Assembly: GCA_023412755.1 (NCBI GenBank)
Contig: JAEZCB010000259.1
Span: 1-13,702 of the forward strand
Direction of reading: 5' to 3'
Length of the DNA stretch: 13,702 nucleotides
DNA from: Bacteroidota bacterium
GTDB taxonomy: Bacteria > Bacteroidota > Bacteroidia > Flavobacteriales_F > PHOS-HE28
Shown here: positions 1 through 5,944 of the stretch, piece after piece
How positions within the stretch are numbered: position 1 is the stretch's first letter
How the letters are laid out: each line of letters begins with the position of its first letter
The notes under the pieces: model-generated
What the model was told of the DNA's origin: nothing
The model's database searches: none
What the model saw: only the letters and a program-made list of their open reading frames with translations
Translations under genes and position numbers: made by a program

Positions 1-82
1 CCTTCACAGGCGTATCGATCGTGTAGCCCAGACCCATGACCGGGATGTGAAACGTGTGCGGTGGCGTAATGGCGTAGGACAT
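1..82 (-). CDS. N-terminus of a conserved Bacteroidota protein (partial)
   Basis: Reading the minus strand from the ATG at 82-80 gives 27 codons without a stop up to the window edge, beginning MSYAITPPHTFHIPVMGLGY and continuing TIDTPVK. From memory, this opening resembles the N-terminus of a conserved, uncharacterised Bacteroidota protein of several hundred residues; I could not check this. The start is supported by a promoter in the correct place upstream: TTG (minus strand, 129-127), an 18-bp spacer, then GACCTTTG (108-101), which leaves a leader of about a dozen bases. The gene diverges from the lipoprotein gene that follows. Function unknown; only the start is visible. Confidence 0.65.
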   Translation of the reverse strand, partial: MSYAITPPHTFHIPVMGLGYTIDTPVK

Positions 83-100
83 GTGCGGGATCGTAAGCTG

Positions 101-129
101 CAAAGGTCCCGAGTGCGAAAGGGTCTCAA
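101..129 (-). promoter_or_regulatory. Bacteroidota-type promoter for the minus-strand partial gene
   Basis: On the minus strand there is TTG at 129-127, 18 bases of spacer, then GACCTTTG at 108-101. The phylum consensus is TTG, 17-23 bp, then TAnnTTTG, so the -7 element has one mismatch. It lies about 19 bp upstream of the ATG at 82. Confidence 0.5.
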
Positions 130-166
130 TATGACGATCATCATACACTGGATCCAACCCGCTTAG

Positions 167-174
167 GATCTTTG
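167..174 (+). promoter_or_regulatory. Probable -7 element for the lipoprotein gene
   Basis: GATCTTTG matches TAnnTTTG with one mismatch, and transcription would begin near 181, about 12 bases before the ATG at 193. No good TTG lies at the usual distance; the closest is CTG at 148-150. The element contains the TTG at 172, the first possible start codon of this frame, which argues that this TTG is promoter DNA and not the start. Confidence 0.4.
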
Positions 175-192
175 CGCATCAATGTCAATGTG

Positions 193-645
193 ATGAAGAG
201 CCTGTGCATGTTGCCGATCTTTCTATTGCTGTTCACCGCCTGCACCACTACCGACCGTACGCCAGGGACGCTGGTAAGGGATACTGGTCACATCGGCAGG
301 ATCGCCGAAACTCCACCACCACCGCAAGGTCCATTGGTCACGTTGGACAACGGTAAACGTTGGAAGGCCAACCCCGAGACCACGCAAGGCATACAGAGCA
401 TGCGCATGCTGGTTGAGCGCTACCCGCAAAGTGGCATGACCAAGGCACAACTAAAGGACAGCCTCGAAGCCGAGTTCCAAACGATCTTCGAGAAGTGCAC
501 CATGACCGGCGAAGGCCACAACCAGCTGCACAATTACCTGATCCCACTGCACAAGATGCTCGGTGGCATGAGCGATAAAATCTCCGATGGCGAGATCATG
601 AGCATGCACGCACATCTACAGACTTACGGAGAGTACTTTGAGTAG
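193..645 (+). CDS. Small predicted lipoprotein with a Cys/His-rich helix
   Basis: I chose ATG 193 (150 residues) over the in-frame TTG at 172 because it puts a hydrophobic signal directly at the N-terminus and because 172 lies inside a promoter element. Residues 1-17 form a lipoprotein signal ending in LFTAC, so Cys17 would be lipidated after cleavage and the protein held in the envelope. A Pro/Gly-rich linker follows (about 22-48), then a mostly helical domain. Its best motif is CTMTGEGHNQLHNYLIPLH: Cys102, His109, His113 and His120 lie at spacings that could place them on one or two helix faces, with further histidines at 139 and 141. I recall similar CTMxGExHNQLHN segments in small uncharacterised Bacteroidota proteins but cannot verify this. 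Metal or haem binding is an inference. Function unknown. Confidence 0.75.
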   Translation: MKSLCMLPIFLLLFTACTTTDRTPGTLVRDTGHIGRIAETPPPPQGPLVTLDNGKRWKANPETTQGIQSMRMLVERYPQSGMTKAQLKDSLEAEFQTIFEKCTMTGEGHNQLHNYLIPLHKMLGGMSDKISDGEIMSMHAHLQTYGEYFE

Positions 646-717
646 GTTAGCGCGCGGTTGAAACCCAGTAGGACTTTCGCGTAGGGTAGGAGAGACGATC
701 CGTTGCATATCGTTTCG

Positions 718-740
718 AGACATGATAATGATGCATGTCT
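718..740. repeat. Inverted repeat upstream of the adenosyltransferase gene
   Basis: AGACATG at 718-724 and CATGTCT at 734-740 are perfect 7-bp inverted arms around a 9-base centre. The repeat ends 34 bp before the ATG at 775, so it could be an operator for a dimeric regulator. Nothing identifies the regulator, and short inverted repeats also arise by chance. Confidence 0.25.
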
Positions 741-762
741 AATAGCCTGCGATCCGCCTCCC

Positions 763-770
763 CATCTTTG
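763..770 (+). promoter_or_regulatory. Possible -7 element for the adenosyltransferase gene
   Basis: CATCTTTG matches TAnnTTTG with one mismatch and sits four bases before the ATG at 775. A transcript from it would have almost no leader. No TTG is visible at the usual upstream spacing, so support is weak. Confidence 0.3.
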
Positions 771-774
771 CCCC

Positions 775-1326
775 ATGAAGATCTATACCCGCACCGGTGA
801 TAAGGGGCAGACCGGCCTCCTCGGTGGCACCCGCGTGCCGAAGAACGATCCGCGGATCGAAGCGTATGGCACCGTGGATGAGCTGAACAGCCACATCGGC
901 ATGCTGCGGGATCTGGCGCAGGGGCACCACGGGGAAATGTTGCTGGAGATCCAAAACACGCTATTCGCGATCGGATCGCGGCTGGCATCGGGCAGCGAGG
1001 AAGAGGCGGAGAAGTTCAAGGTGCCGCAGGTGACAGATGACGACATCGCGAAAATGGAGAAGGCCATGGATGCCATGGATGCGGAACTTGAGCCGATGCG
1101 CAACTTCATTCTGCCGGGCGGTCACACGGCGGTATCACAAGCGCATATCTGCCGCACGGTATGCCGCCGGGCCGAGCGCCGGGTCATCGAACTTTCCACG
1201 GGATCGGACGTTCCTGAGGTGATCGTGCGCTACCTCAACCGGCTCTCGGACCTCCTGTTCATGCTCTCGAGGCACTTGGGCAAGCTGATGGGCGTACCTG
1301 AAATTCCTTGGAAGCCAAGAGGTTGA
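775..1326 (+). CDS. PduO-type cob(I)alamin adenosyltransferase
   Basis: Transfers the 5'-deoxyadenosyl group of ATP to cob(I)alamin, making adenosylcobalamin for enzymes such as methylmalonyl-CoA mutase; the family acts as a cytoplasmic trimer. The 183 residues match the usual family length. The N-terminal ATP-binding signature TRTGDKGQTGLLGG (5-18) is followed by RIEAYGTVDELN (27-38). The C-terminal half has FILPGG (111-116), the Arg-rich helix CRTVCRRAERR (126-136) and YLNRLSDLLF (153-162), all standard for this family. An in-frame ATG lies 24 codons upstream at 703, but the protein normally begins MKIYTRTGDKG, so I start at 775. No other cobalamin gene lies in the window, so the cell may salvage corrinoids, though this window cannot settle that. 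Identification is very secure. Confidence 0.95.
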   Translation: MKIYTRTGDKGQTGLLGGTRVPKNDPRIEAYGTVDELNSHIGMLRDLAQGHHGEMLLEIQNTLFAIGSRLASGSEEEAEKFKVPQVTDDDIAKMEKAMDAMDAELEPMRNFILPGGHTAVSQAHICRTVCRRAERRVIELSTGSDVPEVIVRYLNRLSDLLFMLSRHLGKLMGVPEIPWKPRG

Positions 1327-1368
1327 GTGAATGCCCGTAGCGACTTATCAACCGATGTGGCACGGCCA

Positions 1369-1398
1369 TTGAACGGATACCCAAGGAACCTATATTTG
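1369..1398 (+). promoter_or_regulatory. Consensus Bacteroidota promoter of the DUF2795 gene
   Basis: TTG at 1369-1371, a 19-bp spacer and TATATTTG at 1391-1398 fit the phylum consensus TTG-N(17-23)-TAnnTTTG exactly. Transcription should start near 1404, giving a leader of about 25 bases before the ATG at 1430. It is the clearest promoter in the window. Confidence 0.75.
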
Positions 1399-1429
1399 CG
1401 CGAATTTTCACGGAACCCGGCCTTTAGCA

Positions 1430-1651
1430 ATGTATTGGACACTTGAACTCGCCTCATATCTCGAAGATGCTCCATGGCCCGCCACCAAGGACGAGCTGAT
1501 CGACTTCGCCATGCGCACCGGCGCTCCCCTCGAGGTGGTGGAGAACCTGCAGGCGATCGAAGATGATGAGGAGGTCTTCGAAAGCATCGAGGACATCTGG
1601 CCGGATTATCCCTCGAAGGAGGACTTTTTCTTCAACGAAGACGAGTACTGA
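1430..1651 (+). CDS. DUF2795 domain-containing small acidic protein
   Basis: A 73-residue, strongly acidic protein beginning MYWTLELASYLEDAPWPATK and ending EDFFFNEDEY. This start, the WPATKDELIDFAMRTGAPLE helix-turn segment and the WPDYPSKEDFFF tail are, from memory, almost invariant in Bacteroidota DUF2795 proteins. The family has no assigned biochemical role. There is no signal peptide or membrane segment, so it should be cytoplasmic. It is a single-gene unit: a perfect promoter lies upstream and an intrinsic terminator starts 20 bp after the stop. The strong conservation and stand-alone transcription suggest a well-expressed housekeeping protein, but this is inference. Confidence 0.9.
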   Translation: MYWTLELASYLEDAPWPATKDELIDFAMRTGAPLEVVENLQAIEDDEEVFESIEDIWPDYPSKEDFFFNEDEY

Positions 1652-1670
1652 GGCGTTGAACTGAATTGGG

Positions 1671-1699
1671 ACCCCGGCGAAGGCTGGGGTTTTCTTTTT
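1671..1699 (+). terminator. Intrinsic terminator of the DUF2795 gene
   Basis: ACCCCGGC (1671-1678) pairs with GCTGGGGT (1683-1690) around a GAAG loop, an 8-bp stem with one G-T pair. It is followed at once by TTTCTTTTT. It lies 20 bp after the DUF2795 stop. Confidence 0.85.
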
Positions 1700-1719
1700 G
1701 GGGGCTGATATGGAAACGG

Positions 1720-1758
1720 ATGGACAGGTATGGTCCATTCGTGTCCATACATGTCTAT
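1720..1758. repeat. Imperfect 14-bp inverted repeat
   Basis: ATGGACAGGTATGG (1720-1733) and CCATACATGTCTAT (1745-1758) are reverse complements at 12 of 14 positions around an 11-base centre. It lies between the DUF2795 terminator and the structured segment that follows. It could be an operator or an RNA hairpin; no T-run follows it. Confidence 0.5.
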
Positions 1759-1787
1759 TGGGAATGTGCACTAGAGCACTTTGCCAA

Positions 1788-1970
1788 GGACGGGTGCCCG
1801 CGTGAGGGGGCGGAGCGGCAGCCCGGCGACAAAAAGCACCTTGCGGCCACGTGCAGCGAGGAGGCCCGAGGAACGAGGGACCCCGCAGCGCCGTGACCGC
1901 TGGTGCTGCCGAGCCGACTACAGCGAAGCACCCGACGCCCGGTACGGGTGCTTTTGACCCGCACCGGGCG
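1788..1970 (+). ncRNA. Candidate structured RNA segment with competing hairpins
   Basis: GC-rich DNA without a convincing gene. Several complementary segments cannot all pair at once. CGGCAGC (1816-1822) can pair with GCTGCCG (1905-1911). AAAAGCACC (1832-1840) and AAGCACCC (1926-1933) both match the arm GGGTGCTTTT (1946-1955). CGCCCGGTACGGGT (1936-1949) pairs at 13 of 14 positions with ACCCGCACCGGGCG (1957-1970). The 1926-1955 hairpin ends in TTTT and would act as a weak plus-strand terminator. Such arm sharing is typical of attenuators and riboswitches. However, a secA promoter is predicted downstream at 2204-2233, so this may be an independent RNA or simply a repetitive intergenic element. 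I do not recognise a known RNA family. Confidence 0.3.
1926..1955 (+). terminator. Terminator-like hairpin within the non-coding region
   Basis: AAGCACCC (1926-1933) and GGGTGCTT (1946-1953) form a perfect 8-bp stem with a 12-base loop; the T-run TTTT spans 1952-1955. The short T-run makes it weaker than the other terminators in the window. Confidence 0.45.
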
Positions 1971-1985
1971 GCACGCCCAAATGCC

Positions 1986-2021
1986 GATCAGAAGATCAGA
2001 AAATGAGAAGATCAGATGATC
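1986..2021. repeat. Tandem 8-bp repeat array, left copy
   Basis: Four units lie in phase: GATCAGAA (1986-1993), GATCAGAA (1994-2001), AATGAGAA (2002-2009) and GATCAGAT (2010-2017), followed by a partial GATC. The last unit is the reverse complement of the unit in the array at 2139-2162. CCGATCA (1984-1990) and TGATCGG (2017-2023) also form a 7-bp inverted pair around the array. Confidence 0.7.
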
Positions 2022-2120
2022 GGCCGGGATCCGAGACGCCAGCGCTTTTCCGCTCGCACCTTCGCACCAACACCTCGGACTTCAGAAAAGGCCTGACCGG
2101 AGCGCGCATTTCATTTTCTG

Positions 2121-2138
2121 CCCCGCTGTACAGCGGGG
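2121..2138. repeat. Perfect 18-bp palindrome
   Basis: CCCCGCTGTACAGCGGGG is its own reverse complement. It directly abuts the right-hand 8-bp array at 2139. It could be a protein-binding site or, as RNA, a tight hairpin; it has no T-run. Confidence 0.7.
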
Positions 2139-2162
2139 ATCTGATCATCTGATCATCTGATC
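2139..2162. repeat. Tandem 8-bp repeat array, right copy, inverted
   Basis: Three perfect head-to-tail copies of ATCTGATC (2139-2146, 2147-2154, 2155-2162). The unit is the reverse complement of GATCAGAT in the left array, so the two arrays face each other across about 117 bp. The array ends some 40 bp before the secA promoter. Confidence 0.75.
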
Positions 2163-2203
2163 CACCCTCCCGCCACTCTGTCAGGCCTATACGCCCGGCC
2201 CAA

Positions 2204-2233
2204 TTCGTGCTCACGGCGAACCCCGTACCTTTG
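2204..2233 (+). promoter_or_regulatory. Probable secA promoter
   Basis: TACCTTTG at 2226-2233 is a perfect TAnnTTTG -7 element. TTC at 2204-2206, in place of TTG, lies 19 bp upstream. Transcription would start near 2239, leaving a leader of about 45 bases before the secA ATG at 2283. Confidence 0.55.
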
Positions 2234-2282
2234 CAAGCCTTTACACGCACACACGCCCCGCGCGTGATCTTCTTATAACCAC

Positions 2283-5200
2283 ATGATCGGTTCACTTTCC
2301 AAGGCCTTCAAGAGCATCTTCGGTGATAAAGCGCAGCGCGACCTCAAGGAGGTGCAGCCGCTGGTGGAGCGCACCAAGGAGGCCTACAGCAAACTGGCAA
2401 GCCTTACCCACGACGAACTGCGTGCCCGCAGTGCCGCCCTGAAGGCCCGCGTGGCCGAGCGCACCAAGGAGACCGATGACAAGGTTGCGGCCCTGCGCAA
2501 GGAGATCGACGATGATCCGAAGATGGACATCAGCGAGCGCGAGCAACGCTACGAACAGATCGACAAGCTACTGGCCGACAGTTTGACGGACATCGAGGAG
2601 GTGCTGGAGGAGATCCTGCCCGAGGCGTTCGCGATCGTGAAGGATACGGCGCGGCGTTTCAAGGAGAACCCGGAACTGCGTGTTACGGCCACCGAGCTGG
2701 ACAAAGAACTGGCGATCAAGCGGCCCGATGCGATATCGATCGAAGATGGCAAGGCGGTGTGGAAGAACACATGGATGGCGGCCGGAAACCCCGTGAAGTG
2801 GGACATGGTGCACTACGATGTGCAGCTGATCGGCGGTGTGGCGTTGCACAAGGGGAAGATCGCCGAGATGAGCACCGGCGAGGGTAAGACGCTGGTGAGT
2901 ACGCTGCCGGTGTTCCTGAACGCGCTGGCCGGGCGCGGCGTGCATCTGGTGACGGTGAACGATTATCTGGCGAAGCGCGATGCCGAGTGGATGGGGCCGA
3001 TCCACGAGTTTCATGGGTTGCGGGTGGATTGCATCGACAAGCACCAGCCGAACAGCCCCGAGCGCCGCAATGCGTACATGGCCGACATCACATACGGCAC
3101 GAACAACGAATTCGGTTTCGACTATCTGCGCGACAACATGGCGCACGCGCCCAGCGCACTGGTGCAGCGCAAGCACCACTTCGCGATCGTGGATGAAGTG
3201 GACAGCGTGTTGATCGATGATGCGCGCACACCGCTGATCATAAGCGGCCCCACACCGAAGGGCGATGTGCACCAGTTCGATGAGTACAAGCCGCGCGTGG
3301 AGCGCCTGTACAGCGCACAACGACAGCTGGTGACGAAGTTGTTGAGCGAGGCGAAGGAGAACCTGAAGGGACTCGCCGATGGCAGCGCCACGAAGGAGCA
3401 ATTGGAGAAGGGCGGCATGGCCATTCTGCGCGCCCACCGCGGCCTGCCGAAGAACAATGCGCTGATCAAGTTCCTGAGCGAACCCGGTGTGCGCGCACAC
3501 CTGCAGAAGACGGAGAATTTCTACCTGCAGGATCAGGGCAAGGAGATGCCGAAGGTGGATGCGGAGCTGTACTTCACGATCGATGAGAAGCAACACGGCA
3601 TCGAGCTCACCGAAAAGGGCGTTGATCTCATCAGCGGCGATGTGCAGGATCCGGAATTCTTCATCATGCCCGATGTGGGAGGCACGATCGCGGAGATCGA
3701 GAAGAGCGAGGCCAGCACCGAAGAAAAGGCGAAGCGGAAGGATGAGCTTCTGCGCGATTTCGGGATCAAGAGCGAGCGCATCCACACGGTGAACCAGCTG
3801 ATCCGCGCGTACGCACTCTACGAGAACGATGTGGAGTACGTGGTGATGGACGGCAAGGTGAAGATCGTGGATGAACAGACCGGCCGTATTCTGGAAGGCC
3901 GCCGTTACAGCGATGGCCTGCATCAGGCCATCGAAAGCAAGGAGAAGGTGAAGGTGGAGGCCGCCACGCAGACGTACGCCACGATCACGCTGCAGAATTA
4001 CTTCCGCATGTACCATAAGCTCGCGGGCATGACCGGCACCGCCGAGACCGAAGCGCAGGAGCTGTGGAACATCTACAAGCTGGATGTGATGGTGATCCCC
4101 ACCAACCGCCCGGTGGTGCGCAAGGATGCGGAGGACATGGTGTTCAAGACCAAGCGCGAGAAGTACAACGCGGTGATCGACGAGATCGTGGCGTTGCGCG
4201 AAGCTGGTCGTCCTTCATTGGTCGGCACCACGAGCGTTGAAGTGAGCGAGCTGATGAGCAAGATGCTCAAGATGCGCAACATCCCGCATCAGGTGCTGAA
4301 CGCGAAGCAACACCAGCGCGAAGCCGAGATCGTGGCCAACGCCGGTCTGCCCAGCACGGTGACTATCGCCACCAACATGGCGGGCCGGGGTACGGACATC
4401 AAGCTGGGGCCGGGTGTGAAGGAGGCCGGCGGTCTGGCGATCATCGGTACCGATAAGCACGAAAGCCGCCGCGTGGATCGCCAGTTGCGCGGCCGCGCAG
4501 GCCGTCAGGGTGATCCCGGCAGCTCGCAGTTCTACGTGAGTCTGGAGGATGACCTCATGCGCCTGTTCAACAGTCAGCGCATCAGCAAACTGATGGACCA
4601 GCTTGGCCTGAAGGAGGGCGAAGTGATCCAGCACCGCATGGTGACCGCCAGCATCGAGCGCGCGCAGAAGAAGGTGGAGGAGAACAACTTCGGGATCCGC
4701 AAGCGCTTGCTGGAGTACGATGATGTGATGAACAGCCAGCGCACGGTGATCTACAAGCGTCGGCACCATGCGCTTTTCGGCGAAAGGCTGAAGCTGGACA
4801 TCCTGAACATGTTCTATGATGTGGCCACCAGCACGGTGAACGATTACCATGTGGATGGCGACTTCGAAGGCTTCCAGATGGAACTCTTCCGCAAGCTTTC
4901 CATCGAAAGCCCGGTGAAGGAGGAGGAATTCCGCAACGTGAAGGGCGAAGCGCTTGTTGAACAGGTGTACGAAGCGGCCATGCAGCGCTACGAGCGTCAC
5001 GGCGCGCAGATCGCCGCGCAGGCCATGCCGGTGATCACCGATGTGTTCCTGAATCAGGGCCAGCAATACGAGAACATCGTGGTGCCGATCACCGATGGCA
5101 CCAAGACCATGCAGGTGGTGGCGAACCTGCAGAAATGCTACAAGAGCCAAGGCTTGGAACTGGTGGCGAGCATCGAGAAGTACATCACGCTGGCGATCAT

Positions 5201-5672
5201 CGACAACGAGTGGAAGGAGCACCTGCGCGAAATGGACGACCTGCGCCGCAGCGTGCAGAACGCGGCCATCGAACAGAAGGACCCGCTGTTGATCTACAAG
5301 CTCGAAAGCTTCAAGCTCTTCAAGGCAATGATCGAGCGCATCAACGGCGAAGTCGTGAGCTTCCTTGCCAAGGCCGGCCTTCCCACCGCGCAGCCGCAGG
5401 TGAAGGAGGCGCCGGTAAGGCAGGCACCGCAGCCCAAGACGCAAACCAGCCGCACCGAAGTACCGCAATTCGCCGGCGCATCAAGAGGCCCGGCCCCGGC
5501 GCCCGCCCAGCGCGCAGGTGGTGGTCCCGGTGCACCGCAACGCCCGCCGATGGGCCCGCCCCCACCCCGCAACACCACGCCCGTGCGTGTGGAGAAGAAG
5601 GTGGGGAGGAATGATCCGTGTCCTTGTGGAAGTGGGAAGAAGTTCAAGCAATGCCATGGGAAGGATGCGTGA
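2283..5672 (+). CDS. secA: Preprotein translocase ATPase SecA
   Basis: The motor that pushes unfolded preproteins through SecYEG using ATP, in the cytoplasm and at the inner membrane. The order is standard for SecA. The Walker A STGEGKT (197-203) and DEVD (304-307) lie in the first ATPase domain, followed by the preprotein-crosslinking region. TNMAGRGTD (697-705) and RQLRGRAGRQGDPG (733-746) in the second ATPase domain carry the arginine motif. Scaffold/wing helices and a Pro/Gly/Ala-rich linker (about 1035-1100) come next. The tail CPCGSGKKFKQCH binds zinc through Cys1113, Cys1115, Cys1124 and His1125, and in other bacteria contacts SecB and ribosomes. At 1,129 residues it is some 230 longer than the E. 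coli protein; the extra mass is mainly an insertion around 345-430 and the linker, as is usual for Bacteroidota. It is transcribed alone and converges on the kinase gene. Confidence 0.98.
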   Translation: MIGSLSKAFKSIFGDKAQRDLKEVQPLVERTKEAYSKLASLTHDELRARSAALKARVAERTKETDDKVAALRKEIDDDPKMDISEREQRYEQIDKLLADSLTDIEEVLEEILPEAFAIVKDTARRFKENPELRVTATELDKELAIKRPDAISIEDGKAVWKNTWMAAGNPVKWDMVHYDVQLIGGVALHKGKIAEMSTGEGKTLVSTLPVFLNALAGRGVHLVTVNDYLAKRDAEWMGPIHEFHGLRVDCIDKHQPNSPERRNAYMADITYGTNNEFGFDYLRDNMAHAPSALVQRKHHFAIVDEVDSVLIDDARTPLIISGPTPKGDVHQFDEYKPRVERLYSAQRQLVTKLLSEAKENLKGLADGSATKEQLEKGGMAILRAHRGLPKNNALIKFLSEPGVRAHLQKTENFYLQDQGKEMPKVDAELYFTIDEKQHGIELTEKGVDLISGDVQDPEFFIMPDVGGTIAEIEKSEASTEEKAKRKDELLRDFGIKSERIHTVNQLIRAYALYENDVEYVVMDGKVKIVDEQTGRILEGRRYSDGLHQAIESKEKVKVEAATQTYATITLQNYFRMYHKLAGMTGTAETEAQELWNIYKLDVMVIPTNRPVVRKDAEDMVFKTKREKYNAVIDEIVALREAGRPSLVGTTSVEVSELMSKMLKMRNIPHQVLNAKQHQREAEIVANAGLPSTVTIATNMAGRGTDIKLGPGVKEAGGLAIIGTDKHESRRVDRQLRGRAGRQGDPGSSQFYVSLEDDLMRLFNSQRISKLMDQLGLKEGEVIQHRMVTASIERAQKKVEENNFGIRKRLLEYDDVMNSQRTVIYKRRHHALFGERLKLDILNMFYDVATSTVNDYHVDGDFEGFQMELFRKLSIESPVKEEEFRNVKGEALVEQVYEAAMQRYERHGAQIAAQAMPVITDVFLNQGQQYENIVVPITDGTKTMQVVANLQKCYKSQGLELVASIEKYITLAIIDNEWKEHLREMDDLRRSVQNAAIEQKDPLLIYKLESFKLFKAMIERINGEVVSFLAKAGLPTAQPQVKEAPVRQAPQPKTQTSRTEVPQFAGASRGPAPAPAQRAGGGPGAPQRPPMGPPPPRNTTPVRVEKKVGRNDPCPCGSGKKFKQCHGKDA

Positions 5673-5759
5673 TCGGTAGTCGAACCATGGATCGACCGAT
5701 CCTGGTGGCCTGACGGCGTTTGGCCCAGGGATGTGATCATCCGGAAAAATTCCGCGATG
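5671..5759 (+). repeat. Cluster of hairpins just after secA
   Basis: Three imperfect hairpins follow the secA stop. GATCGG (5671-5676) pairs with CCGATC (5696-5701). CCTGGTGGCC (5701-5710) pairs, with a bulge, with GGCCCAGG (5722-5729). CATCCGGAA (5738-5746) pairs with TTCCG plus GATG (5750-5759). None has a T-run. They may protect the 3' end of the secA message. I see nothing else in the non-coding stretch up to the terminator at 5897. Confidence 0.35.
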
Positions 5760-5896
5760 GCCGGATCGATGTGCCGGGCATTTCCTGGCCAGGTGTGGTC
5801 AGGTGAATGCAGGCGGCCGTGATCGCTTGAACGTCGGTCACTTGCGGTCCATCGATCACGATGCTCTCCATTTGGTGAAGCTAAATGTCATTAAAG

Positions 5897-5925
5897 AAAA
5901 AGGCCACCATTCGGGTGGCCTTTTT
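5897..5925. terminator. Bidirectional terminator between secA and the kinase gene
   Basis: AAAAAGGCCACC (5897-5908) and GGTGGCCTTTTT (5914-5925) form a perfect 12-bp stem with a 5-base loop. The A-run and T-run make it an intrinsic terminator on both strands. It lies 20 bp after the kinase stop on the minus strand and 225 bp after secA on the plus strand, so it probably serves both convergent genes. Confidence 0.9.
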
Positions 5926-5944
5926 CAGCATCGCAGGCGTGTTG

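Noticed and set aside
172..192. TTG at 172 as the lipoprotein start
   Set aside because: It lies inside a -7-like promoter element and would place extra residues before a complete lipoprotein signal starting at ATG 193.
1666..1896. Possible 76-residue plus-strand protein after DUF2795
   Set aside because: It starts at the DUF2795 terminator and runs through inverted repeats; the sequence has no protein-like pattern. Non-coding DNA is the better reading.
1700..1955. tmRNA, SRP RNA or RNase P RNA in the GC-rich segment
   Set aside because: GGGGCTGATATGG recalls a tmRNA start, but no tRNA-like 3' end with a T-loop and CCA is present. The signature loops of SRP RNA and RNase P RNA are also missing.
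1986..2162. CRISPR array
   Set aside because: The repeat unit is only 8 bp with no spacers between units, and there are no cas genes.
2568..4016. 482-residue open frame antisense to secA, and a similar 417-residue one at 4215-5468
   Set aside because: Both are mirror frames produced by secA codon bias at high GC. They are His/Leu-rich without domains or promoters, while the opposite frame is certain SecA.
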